This document shows positions 42,107 to 53,552 of a stretch of 64,000 nt of DNA, piece after piece. Within the stretch, counting starts at the first letter, position 1, and each line of letters begins with the position of its first letter. The position numbers and the translations under genes were made by a program. The DNA is from Pterois miles (lineage: Eukaryota > Chordata > Actinopteri > Perciformes > Scorpaenidae). The notes beneath the pieces were generated by a model. The model was not told the origin of the DNA and did not search any database. It was given only the letters and a program-made list of their open reading frames with translations. The DNA is taken from positions 23,781,501-23,845,500 of the forward strand of contig CAMQGK010000110.1 of assembly GCA_947000775.1 (NCBI GenBank), read 5' to 3'.

Positions 42107-42551
42107 GTGTGACAGAAAAGGACAGCAGATATCTCCATGACAACATTTGTCCACACATCATTTATTCACAGCATGTCTGTTAAGTTCACTGGTCATTCTG
42201 GTCTGTGCATTAATTCAATGGAGCTCCAAACTGTCCGAGAAATGAAAAAACAGTGATAATGGGATGTTTTTGATTAATGTCTGAAGTACAATTAACAAAA
42301 ATCTACTCTTTGCACTAGAACAGCTTTAATTAGATTACTTGGAACAGATTACTTATCATACTTGCATTGTAACGTTTTCCTCGTTAAATTGTTTTTTAAT
42401 TGTTATTAAATATATTAAAATGCATGGCCTTGCTCATTTTTTTAATTGGTCAGGTGATATCAATGCTCATGCTCCAAAAAACAAAGTTCAAAAAAATATT
42501 GCAAACCTAAAATGTAATGCAGCGGGTTGAGAGTTAATGAGGTCATAAAAA
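42107..42551 (+). other. Probable 3' UTR of the AUTS2-like gene
   Basis: This directly follows the stop codon. An attaaa hexamer within ttattaaatatattaaaatg near 42,405 is a candidate polyadenylation signal. No other gene is visible. Confidence 0.4.
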
Positions 42552-43036
42552 ATCAAAGAGGAAATACTTCATTTTTCAAAATTCATGCTGTTTTTCGTAT
42601 GGTCTAAGACGGTCCAAAAATATCAGTAAACAACTTTCTCCTAAATCCAAAAAGTAGATCCCTAAAACTCAAACTTGTGATGTCACAGGGTATAAAGTGT
42701 GAAGCTGCTCCACTGACAATGAACGGGAGGCTGATTTTATGGACCCGCCGAATGTTTCTTTTCTTTTTTATACTCAAATGAGCTTTATTGTAATGTTGCG
42801 TTGTCAGCCGTGAAACAGAAAATGTTCCCATCTGGGTGCTCTCAGTGTCATTTATAACATCTCGCCCTATTCATCGTCTATGGCACAGTTCGATGCTTTA
42901 CACCGCAAGTTTGAGTTTTAGCACTCTAGTTTCTGGATTTGAGTGAGTTGTCCATGTTTAATAATAACTTTGGACTGTCTTAGACCATAAGAATAAACAT
43001 GAATTTTGAAAAAGGGCGTAGTTCCCCTTTAAGAAT
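42552..43036. mobile_element. MITE with ~65-bp terminal inverted repeats
   Basis: The left arm at about 42,555-42,620, with tttttcaaaattcatg and atggtctaagacggtccaaa, matches the reverse complement of the right arm at about 42,968-43,033, with tttggactgtcttagaccat and catgaattttgaaaaaggg. The outer ends read aaagaggaaatac and aaaggggaactac. The body contains tgtgatgtcacagggtataa. There is no transposase. It sits between the convergent AUTS2-like and hinfp genes. Confidence 0.85.
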
Positions 43037-43099
43037 CTACAGCAAAGCTATTGTCTCTGTGAGCCTCTGCTCTGAATTAAATGCTACCATGATAACAGA

Positions 43100-43500
43100 T
43101 GCACAATGCTGATCATGCTTTTGTTTGGCAGGTATAATGTTTACTATCCTAGTTTAGCATGTTAGCATGCTAACATTTGCTAATTAGCACTTTACACATA
43201 GGTCAGCTGAGGCTGATGGGAATGTCATTAGTTTTGCAGGTTATCTGGACATAAACTAAAGTACTGGACAAATTAAACTGTTGATCTGATGATGGCACTA
43301 GATGAAGTCAGGACAAACTATATCTCATCTGGATCAAAGTGGTGGATTACCAGACCAATCAACATTGCCATCCCTACAGCAAGTTTGAAAAAAAAAACAA
43401 AACAAAACAAAAAAAAACAAGAAAAGCTTATTTTAGTCTCAAATATGTATTCAAAATCTGTACCAAAATTAAGTGACATTCCAAGGCTACAATAAAAAAT
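43100..43500. repeat. Dispersed fish repeat fragment
   Basis: The phrases agcatgttagcatgctaaca, gctgaggctgatgggaatgt and gatgatggcactagatgaa are hallmarks of a very abundant percomorph interspersed repeat that I recognise from memory. Ends are unclear. It is followed by an A-rich run at 43,388-43,425. Confidence 0.6.
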
Positions 43501-43558
43501 AATGTCCTCTGAAATCCTGTCGGACAACATCATGGAAATATCACAGATGATGGAACAG

Positions 43559-43621
43559 GGTGTGTAAAGAAGAAGAAGAAGAGGAAGAAGAAGGAGGAGG
43601 AGGAGGAGGAGGAGGAGGAGC
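43559..43621 (+). repeat. GA-rich microsatellite
   Basis: A purine tract made first of gaa units and then of gga/gag units runs for about 60 bp without interruption. It lies about 330 bp downstream of the hinfp stop codon (hinfp is on the minus strand). Confidence 0.95.
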
Positions 43622-43951
43622 TTTGTAATGCTTTTAACTCATCTCATTCATGTAAGCTTGTCAGAAACATTAACAGGACTAAGAGGAAATCCCATAGACG
43701 GGAGACGTCACAAAGCCAAGCTGAAGCATTAGAGTTAACAAGAGCTGCTATAATGCAAGTGTGGTCTTGTAACCCAGTGCAGAGATAACCATCTCAAAGT
43801 AATGACACTGGAAATACTGAAGACCACGAGAAAGCTTTGGAGCCAGGCTCCACTGGCAGCTCCACAGCAAAACATACGACAAGAGGCAAACCACTTTAAC
43901 TGCATGACAGCTACAAGATCAAATATGATGGTGCAGTGCAGCATACAGGAA

Positions 43952-46900
43952 TCACACCACGTCCATACCCAGGCCCCTCGCAACCTCCGTCAGGGCCTGG
44001 ACTGCTCCAGATGTCCCACTGCCGTCACAGTCCTCCTGAGCTAATCCTCCAGACTCCTCCTCAATATGAGGGATGGTGCTCATGACACAGTAGATGGGAG
44101 AGTCACTGCCTCTGGGGCTGGGCTGGGATGAAACGCCCTCACCTCCAGAGAGCTCTGAGGAGTACGAGGAGGAGGAGCTGGAGGAGGGCGAGGAGGAGCC
44201 TGCGGGAGAGCTTCGGCCGCTCTCTGGTGTGACTGCGGCCCTCTTGTTCCGCACACTGGTTCTCTGACTTTTCCGTAGGCTCTGCGGCTTTTTGGCCATA
44301 TTCTTCATGATCTCCTTCGTCACTTCCACAGTCTCAAAGCGCACCATGTTTACTTTTAGGAAGCCGTCTACGTCCTTTCTGTATCTGCAAAGAAAGATTT
44401 ATTATTTCAGTCTTAAGTTAACGCAATAATAACATGTTAAAGCAAATTCATTTTAACATCACTAATTTCTTTAGCACAACTTGTGATTTTTAGGTTGTAG
44501 CAGGCTGAGTTTTAAAGCCAGAGTGAAGATGCTGGTACCATATGAAACTAGAAAACCTAAGGAATTCATTACCACCAAGTATGTCACACCAGCTTGTTGC
44601 AAGAGGGCTAAAAACACTCCAAATTTATGCTGTAGATAGCTAGCTGTAACTGTTCGCAAGGAAAAACTGTCATGGCAATTTTCAGAGGGTTTACTTGACC
44701 TCTGACCTCCAGACATATGAATGAAAATGGGTTCTCTGGGTATCCACCAGTCTCCCCTTTACAGTCATGCCCACCTTATGATAATCACATGCAGTTTGGG
44801 GCAAGTCATAGTCAAGTCAACACACTGACAGCTGTTGTTGCCTGTTCGGCTGCAGTTTGCCATGTTATGATGATTTGAGCGTATTTTTTTATGCTAAATG
44901 CAGTACCTGTGAGAGTTTCTGGACAATATTTGTCATAGTTTTGTGTTGCTAATTTATTTCCAAGAATTCATATATACATACGTTTCTTAAAGCAGCATAT
45001 CTGTCCATTCCCATATTGATGAGTATTAAACATTTGACAAATCTCCCTTTAAAGTACATTTTGAGCTGATAAAAAATGTGATTATTAGTGATTAATCATT
45101 AACTATGGAGAATAATGCAATTAATCACAATTAAATATTTTAATGGATTAATGGCCCTACTTGAGCTACATTTGATGCACCACAGAGGGCAGAAAATACA
45201 GTGGATCTAAAAAATGCTTGTTTTAGAGGCAACTGGCTGTTGGGACTTACCTGAAGCGGGAATGTCCAGAGGGCCATTTGAGCTCATGCTTCCTGCGAAG
45301 GTGTCGTGTGAGAGTGTGACACCAGGAGAAGACCTTATCACAGATATGGCATTTATATTTGGACATCCCCCCAACCTGTTGGCAAATATGATGCAATGAT
45401 GTTAACAGCAAAGCATTATTATTAACTGTCTGTAACGATTATAGCAGGCCGATGATCTAACGAACCTCATGCACTCTCTTGAAGTGGTGGCTCATGGTTG
45501 GGAATGTGTGACATGAATAATCACAACCCTGCACTGTACAGTGATACACAGCACCTTCATTGTGAACCTCTGTGTGCTTTTGTAGATCAGGCTGGTTCTT
45601 AAATCTGTAAAATTAATCAAATCAATAGAGAAACAACTGAAAAACAGATTCAAGTTTACAGTCTTTAAATATTTAGATTTTGGAACAAAATAAAAAGTGT
45701 TAGTTAAAATATACCAGAGACCCTTAAAAACACAAGAAAATTACTATAAAATGTTGAATTCATTAGTAACTAAAGGTTTTTCCATTGTCTGGTAATCAAT
45801 TGAAAAAGGTAACAATAAGAAGACTTTTGTAACTCCTGTTTTAAAAAGTGCTAATCAAGTAAAATGCTACATAAATAAAGTTTACTTACTTTGAAACAGG
45901 TAATGAATGATAACCATTATGATACATCAGTTAAAAGCTGTTTTATTGAAATAGCTGAAACTTGATATCAACACTGATTTGGCCAAAGTACAGTTGTTGT
46001 CAACTGGATTAATCTAATCAGCTGTTTTGAAGGTCTACCTCTTGTCGCAGAAGTCACATGGAAAGGGCCGCTCATCACAGTGGCGGAACCTGATGTGGAT
46101 CTTCAGAGCTGCCAAAGTGGTGCAGGTCATGTCACAGAATGGACACTTAACCTGATTCACTGGGAGTAAAAGGAAAAGTAAGAATTAAATATAATACCAG
46201 CCAAATGGCTAACTGACAACTGGCCAATAGATGGACAACTCAGGTCATCAGTGATCCACTAAGCTTCTTTTTAACTGCAGATTACATTAGATGTATTAAT
46301 TATTACAGGCAGTTTTGTGTAATCAATCCATGGAAAGAGACATTTTTAAGAACTGACATGTTAGAGGACAATGTATTACAGTTTCAAAGAATCTGATATG
46401 GATCAATCCTTATATAACTGATGCAATTAAACAAATGCTTTGACTTCAGCCAATCTGATCTCGGAAATCAGTTTGGACATTATGACAATACAATTTTCTG
46501 ATCAGGATAGAAAAAAATCTATATTAAAATGTTAATGTTTCCATCTACATTAACATAATATAACATAATGGCTACAACATATGGATGAGTGGAAATGAGC
46601 TCAGTAATCAGAACTGTCCTCACTTACAGCTGATCAAAACATTCACAAAAATGTAAACAACGTACCTGCAATTTAAGATGAGAATTTAGAAAATGATTAC
46701 CATGCTGACGAACGTGATCCCTCAAAAGCCTCTCACTGGGAAAAGCTTTGCCACAATGTTCACATACCAGCGACTCTGCTCAAAAGTGATAAATGTACAG
46801 AAGTCAGCATTCAAGCAATACCCTGAGCACCATCAGCATCCCAGAAAAATGAAGTGTCCTACTCACCTACGGGCTCGGCCTGTCTGTGTAGGTGGTCAAA

Positions 46901-49163
46901 CAACTTTGTGTTGCTGGAGAACATGCTGCCACACGTGGGACAGGCCACCAGTCTCTCCTGAGTGTGGCTCCGCATGTGTTCTCTCAAACGGTATTTGATT
47001 TTGAAGAAAGCATCGCAGCCTGTTGAAGTATAGATGAGGTTAGACATAAAATTAGGAATAACAGGAACATCTCTTTGACCTCCTCTTACTCAGTCGTACC
47101 TGCCCAGTGGCAGAAGAGAGCCTGCAATTGTTGTGGGAGAGTCTGTGGCTCAGCACTTTCAACGTGATTGTCCACATGTCGGTAGAACCACTCAGGATTG
47201 TTAAATGTACTCTATATAAACACAAAAAATATATATATAAATTCCACAGTAATGGAACTATTAATCATCTGATGACTAAATGAATAATAGTCATTAAAAA
47301 TACCTACATCACAGTGCTCCCACTGGCAAACATATCCATCTGATCCTTCGGGAACCAGATTGTTGCTGTGCAAGCCTTGGTTGCAGCTGGGCAGATCGGG
47401 ACGGGACTTCAGCAGCTGTGACCCGATGAACTTGAGCTTACCGTGGTAGTTGTGGAAGTAAGCGTGGACCTCCAGCTCTGCAGGGCTACCCATGGATAGA
47501 AATACACATCCTTTCCAGAGACAAGCATACTCCTCTAAACAAAGAGATGGAATGAGTGATTATTGTAATGAAAAGGGGACAGTTATTATGACTGAGTAAG
47601 GCTGGGTAATTAACTGAACATTTAGAGACACAAACCTTTAACCGACCAAATATACTGTAAGCAATGTCAGTATGCTCTGTAAATTCCTTCAGACTAGCTG
47701 TTGCCTTACTTGCCTAGTCCTCTAATGGACCTGAAAGTTTAACATATAACCCAGCGCCTGAGTCACTATCAGTGTGTACTTATATCCTTTGCATGCTTCA
47801 TTCATAACAGAGAAAACTGAATTAACATTGTAATTCTAAAAAAACATGAGAGTCCCATTTAATTCCAACAGAGAAATTCATTCAAACTTAGAAAAAGTGT
47901 TGAGGCCTGGGTGCAGATGAGGAAAAAAGAAATGTCAGGCATGCGGGTAGAAAATAGTTGTTGCTTCCAGTCAAAACACAAGGAATTAGTTTGTTTTAGT
48001 TTGGACAGATGCATGGCAGAGAAAATACAGTACAGACGTTAAAATCACACACTTGATCACAGCATGTTTTAGGTGGAGTAGTCTCTAAACGATGCTGTTT
48101 GTTACCAAGGTACATGTGACAATGTTGAGAACAGGGAAACCATTTTGCAAATGACAATCATGTCTATACTTGACTGTGGATATATCCTGTACACACATAC
48201 TACTCATTCCACTTTAAAACAACTTCATAAATTTTACAACTGTGCCCCGCTCTTCATTATAGAGGATAAATATTAATACTAATCATTAGGGCTGTGTATG
48301 AGAAGAAGAAGAATCTGACTATACAGCAGTTACAATTCAATATATTGTGATATTTTGTGATACTCTAAGCAGGGCAAAATATTGTGATTTTCTAATTTTG
48401 GGAAAACTGTCATAATATAAAGAACACACCACCATATGCATAAAATATGAGTGAAAAAAATACAGTCCCTGTAACATCCATCATATCACTTCTTTGAGAC
48501 GGCACATACACTGAGAGGGCACATCTCTTTGCAACAGAAATAAAGTATTACAGTGTTTTTGAGAATCAATACAGTGTCACAAAACAAAATATCTCAATAT
48601 TTTCTTACACCCCTACTCATCATTAGACCAACAGCAGGACTACACACTAAATGTCTCTTACTAAAGGTGTCTCTGTGTGTCACATTTCTTATCAAATCTA
48701 AAATTACAGATCACAGATGAGATCCCATGATTGACTAAATATTGATACTGTGCAGGCAAATACTGATCATGGGAACTTTTATAGATGACTGTGATTGTAT
48801 CTCATGTCTGTCATGTCTCTTCAGTGTACTTATTTATTCTACTGTGCAAAGGTCTATTTTGCAAAACAGATCTTGACTTCAATGACATGTCCTGACTACA
48901 TGAAGGTTAGAATGATTTAATTGTCATATTGATTTCAACCAGGTTATATATCCTGGCCCTACATATGCCATAGCCTGACTCACTGTCTTTGTTTTGTATC
49001 GTGCTCACTCACCCAGCTCCTCTAAGGCATCGTTGTCTCCCAGGTAGTCCTTTAAATGCATTGACATGTGGTCGCTCAGCTCCTCCATGGTGTGGCCCTT
49101 GAAGTTGCATGAAGCCCACTCACACACCACCTCAAAATTGTCTAGTCTCTTGGTCGTCATCAT
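43952..49163 (-). CDS. hinfp: Histone H4 transcription factor (HINFP), complete
   Basis: Nine coding exons on the minus strand join in frame to 511 aa (human about 517): 49163-49013, 47534-47308, 47211-47100, 47019-46867, 46775-46701, 46159-46039, 45604-45466, 45375-45251 and 44384-43952. The protein is a chain of C2H2 zinc fingers: CEWASC near residue 14, then CLWKGC, CQWEHC with NPEWFYRHV, CHWAGC with LREHMRSHTQE, ACPTCGSMF, CEHCGKAF, CPFCDMTC, CDFCDKRF, CTVQGC and CHICDKVF. After the fingers comes KWPSGHSRFRYRKD and a VRFETVEVT segment, the HINFP signature tail. The finger after ACPTCG lacks the last histidine, as in the mammalian protein. HINFP binds the histone H4 promoter with NPAT and activates it at the G1/S boundary; this is family knowledge. 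The C-terminal exon has a serine run in place of mammalian sequence. The start is the first of two adjacent ATGs after a probable 5' UTR intron. Confidence 0.96.
47535..49012 (-). other. hinfp intron 1 (between coding exons 1 and 2)
   Basis: The donor at 49012-49011 (gtgagt) and the acceptor before 47534 (tttag) bound this 1.48-kb intron. Apart from the MITE at 48,287-48,615 I see no feature. Confidence 0.85.
48287..48615. mobile_element. hAT-like MITE in hinfp intron
   Basis: The element opens tagggctgtgtatgagaa and closes ttttcttacacccct followed by a, so the ends are imperfect inverted repeats. It is flanked by 8-bp near-identical direct repeats, ctaatcat on the left and ctcatcat on the right, the target-site length of hAT transposons. 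The body is full of ttgtgat-type repeats such as atattgtgatattttgtga. There is no transposase. Confidence 0.8.
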
Positions 49164-49173
49164 GATGGTGATC

Positions 49174-49764
49174 ACTGTGTGCTCAGCTGCTGCTGCACAC
49201 GACCACCTAACAACTGACCACCTAAACAGTAATAAAAAACATACAACAACAGATATTTCAACAGAGAAAAATTAAACTATGGGCTGCAATACGATTGCCC
49301 TAGCATACAGTATAATGATAACTAGAGGTGTCTGGACATTTAAACGCGAGCTAACTAACGTTATCTTAGAAACCTGTTTCAACCGACGTTAGCTCAAGTT
49401 AGCTGAGAAGTGACTATCCATTTTCATAGTTGAATATTACAATACCCCCCAAAATGATCTGCAATCGTTTTTATTTCCGACTATACTAGTTAACGAAACC
49501 AGTGCTAACTGCGGATTATTTCACTCTTAATATGTTGTGTTCATATAACTACGAATTAGTATTTTGGCTAACAGTCTAGCTAACGTTAACACTGAACCTG
49601 TCACAGGTATGCACTCTGTCGGACTTTTCATAACCACCTAGCGTTTATCACAATGTTTAAACGTTTAACATGATAAATAATTTGACATCTTAACGAGGAA
49701 TTTATAAGCATACGCTTATGCTTCCGACACGTGTGATACACGAAGTTATGAAAATGCATCTTAC
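49174..49764 (-). other. Probable hinfp 5' UTR intron
   Basis: On the minus strand a donor-like tactc followed by gtaaga sits at 49,764, and an acceptor cacacag sits 11 bases before the start ATG. The stretch has no coding potential. Both splice sites are inferred from consensus alone. Confidence 0.5.
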
Positions 49765-49910
49765 GAGTATAAATGTCACTTGCTCCAGCAGCTCTGTTAT
49801 CTGAGCTAATTCTCCTTCCCTCCTCTGGGCTTGTCTGGTTTTGTTTATTTCCGGTCAGTGCCGGAAGTTGGTCTTCTTCGTCTTTTTAAATAACAGACGA
49901 AGAAGAATAC
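49765..49910 (-). promoter_or_regulatory. Putative hinfp promoter and first untranslated exon
   Basis: Two ETS-type sites are close together: ttccgg at 49849-49854 and ccggaagt at 49861-49868. This is typical of TATA-less housekeeping promoters. Just beyond lies a perfect 12-bp inverted repeat, tcttcttcgtct (49872-49883) and agacgaagaaga (49895-49906), with an 11-bp spacer. The transcription start is not determinable, but it should fall near 49,800-49,850. Confidence 0.55.
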
Positions 49911-52900
49911 GGTAGTGGAGTCATTCAACGTCTGACTCATAATACAGAAAAATAAAAAATATAATATGTATATTTTTTATGTATGTATAATAATACAATA
50001 TTCAAATTTAGAGAGAAAAACATAAAACTGTTATTTTTATGTGTGCAGTAATATTGAAATGTATTAATTGTGCCAAGGATAAAGTGCAATGCTGTGATTT
50101 CCGCAACTGCTGAGAGCCTGTTCCTCATTTGCTTGTTTTACTGTATGAGTGTTGTTTAATCACAGATCTTTATTTCTAATTTGATCTTTTACCTCAACAT
50201 GAATCCCCCTAAACATTCTCAGGAAAAAGCTCCTCTTATATTCACACCTTTCCATTGTTTAGTGCAAAACAAAGAAACAACCTCGACATTAATACAAGGA
50301 ATTTTTAACTATTTATAATCTTACTTTAAGTTAAAATGAATTTTTTTTTAATGGGTTTGGATTGCATTCATAATATGCATGTCCCAAAACTGTGGATGCA
50401 TTACATAATTACCTGATTTACTCTATAAATTCAAACACTTGTTTAACGTTGGTGTGCTGATTTGTAATATTCTCTTTGTTATATTTCGTTTTCATGTAGA
50501 GAAAATCATTCAACCTTACTTGATTGCAGCTAATAAATTGCTGGAACGGCTTAGGTGAATCCCTGTTTTGGCAAGTATTCAGAAGAAGGGAGAGAACTGC
50601 ATATACCATCCAGCACAAGGAGACCTTCAAAACTGTTATGGAGAGGGAAATCTAAGCTATTTTTCTTATCCTGTGGCCACCTTACTTTTTCATCTTGTTT
50701 ACATGATGCTATGAGATTGTGCAACAGATCTTATCCACTAGAGGTCATAATGTGCTGACTATCAGCACCACACTATGACATGTCTTTCCTGTCCAAGAAA
50801 TACAATATTTTCATGAGGGTGCATGTCTCCTGATGTGAAGTCGATAACTCAAATTAAATCACACAATGTTGTTCAGTGACATCAACAATGTGGGTGTTAA
50901 AGACTCATTTATGTTGTGGTGCACATTTCATTCAAATATGAATTTATGTGTCAAAGAAAGGTTTGGTGCAGACCCTCACACTATGATGCTGCAGTTAATT
51001 GGCTGAACGTCTAGTCTGCATACACATTTAATGGCTAGGGCCTTGTATGGGCCTTTTTTGTGTTTATGAGAGCAACTAGTAGTTACTGCTTCAACATGAA
51101 CACTTGTGAAACAAGTGAATGTGATCTCAAATTTACCCTTTCAACACAATATAATAAGCTATGTAGGTGAGACTGTTACCATCCAGACAAGTCTGTTAAG
51201 AGGGAACAGAGCTCAGGCAGCTCCAGTGCCATCGCTGATCTGTTATTCAATATTTCATGCTGCTCTGCAAACATAAGCGCCCATAACAACTGAATTATTC
51301 ATGCAGTTTTATGTCAGGATGACTGATTCACAGGAAAATGACCACTAGTATCCAAAAGCTAGCTAAATAATGAACTGGAAAAATGACTGTTTCCATTTTC
51401 CATTTGAATTTTGAATCTTTTAAGATAAAGCCATTTTGTGTCTCTTAATCCCTGAACTGTAAGAAACACGAAGAGAACAATGCATCAATAATATTTTATA
51501 TTAAGAAAAACACCCTTTAAATTGCTCTATACGTTGGCTGAGTTGGCTGAAGGCCGAGGACACAACATGCCTTCCCTATATATATAAAAATAAAAAATAA
51601 GAAAAAAAACACACAATATGCTGGGCTTACTTTGACCTCTAGGAGTGCTGTGGGAATAGAATCCAGGCCTACAGAGGCCTGTTTTTTAATGCTAAACTAG
51701 GCTACTGTTGTAATCTCTGCAATATAGCCAATATCTTCTGCAATATTACTGTGAATTTAATTTAATGCCTCAACATTGTGCTAATTATTTAGGAAAATCT
51801 AGAGACTATGTTTTGATGAGTTAAATTACTCCTCATTACTGTAGCATTCAAAGGCTGCTGCATCAAATACAAACAGAATGTAAAATACAATCACATTTTA
51901 CATTGTTTGTGGCATGCAACTCAAAATCAATACATTGTGAGATTATGGTGGGAATACTGTTATTAAATTTACAGCATTAAAGAAACACTAATGCCTAACA
52001 CAAAGGGTACAATAAGTCAAAACACATGATTCTGCATCATCATTTTAATCAGAGTTCATTCAGAGCAAGCTGAGAGTACAAGCACAATATCACAACATGT
52101 CTGCAGCGGTATGTTGTCAAATCATCATTTCACTCTGGTCTGACGTCACACACAGTCCAAAGCAGACAGCACATACAATGAGAGATATAGCACCAGGGTG
52201 ATGGTGTGCACAGCAGCACGTCTAGTGGTTGGGTCAGACTTGATGCTAGCAGGCAGCAGGCTGTTGAGGTCATACACAAAAAACTCTCCCACTCACACTG
52301 AAGCTAAAACTGGAAGCAGACTCACAGTGGGAAGTGCTCGACTAGGCTCTCGCACACTGCAGCCATGTTGGCCGCTAAGGGTTTTAGTAAAAACACCTCA
52401 TGTCATGCTCACAATGAACAGATGTGGTTTGCGCTTTTTTTCAGACAGCAGCATTTTAAAGAGTTGAACTTCAAGTCCTGGCCCATTCCTTGTCCTTGAA
52501 CACCTGGAGAGATCAGCCCATTCAGAGTGATATTAAGTGAGTAAATACAAGACGTTCTCCTTTTTCAGGCCTATATGCATACTTTTCCCCCCCTTATTTA
52601 GCACAATAACAGCATCACAGCTCAGAGGAGAGGATGGACTACAATATTGAGTCATCATAAAAACTGCCATATTCCCATTAAATCGAAGGAGAGGATCTTC
52701 ATTTATATTGCAAGAAATGTGTTTGTGGGTGGAACCATATTGCTGGTGTGTTAAGTTCATAGCTTTAACAGCCACTAGACTATGATTTGACTCAGTGTAT
52801 GTACTTGTGTTTTTCGGTGTGACCAGAATCTATTACTACACATGCAATATATTTGCCCCAATACATTTATCTTTAATGGCTCAATTTACAAGCTAAAATG

Positions 52901-53552
52901 TGACTCCGACATATAGTCTGCTAAAATGCTGCTACTCACTCAATCAAAAATGGGGTCCTGCATGCAAGCTGTGGCAATTATATTACAGTTCATTTGGTTT
53001 CTTAGCAACCAAACTGATAAAACCAGATGTCATCCAAAACAATGAAATGAAAACCAGGACCATAGAGCGGAGGCACTGTAACTAGGAAACGCAACCGTAA
53101 AACAGATTTTGCACAAAACCTCTTATGTGATACAGTCTCAGAGAAAAAGCATCCCCTTGACATTTTATACAATCATTTTAATATTGATCTCAATTGTCAT
53201 CCACTCAGGTAAAGGTAAAAATGTCCATTCATACACATACTACATGTGTACTGATGGCTCTTTTTTATAGTTCGATGCACAACAGAACTCATAAATAATG
53301 TGCAAATGATGTGCTCAGTAATATAAAGCGGCTCTGTGCACCAAAATACAGGAAATCACACACTTTCATACATTTACACCCACACACACACTCAGTTTAC
53401 AGTGAAATTATTTGCATTATTCTAAAAGCTCGACATCAGTGCCCATCCAAAGGTGAATAATTTACGACAGGACAGCAAAAACAACAGGTAAGGAAATAAA
53501 CCAAATGGAAGAAATTTGCCTAATTCATCAATTCGCCTTTGTACTTTTACTT
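49911..53552. other. Intergenic sequence and map6 3' UTR
   Basis: No gene is firmly supported. The part next to 53,552 must contain the map6 3' UTR. A weak candidate terminal exon lies on the minus strand at 52146-52291 (listed separately). Other frames (49937-50128, 50418-50630, 50555-50758, 52533-52775, 52900-53085) lack domains. The sequence at 51,570-51,620 is an A/T-rich simple run. Confidence 0.5.
52146..52291 (-). CDS. Candidate terminal exon, function unknown
   Basis: On the minus strand an acceptor-like cttcagtgtgag is followed by an open frame of 48 codons ending in a TGA. It reads GEFFVYDLNSLLPAS near the start and closes with the hydrophobic LVLYLSLYVLSALDCV, which could be a membrane segment. 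A polyadenylation-like attaaa lies about 105 bases downstream on the same strand, near 52,040. Just upstream, at about 52,367, an isolated ATG in a good context (ccaacatggctgcagtg) opens a 14-codon frame. I do not recognise the protein and found no partner exons. It may be chance. Confidence 0.2.
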
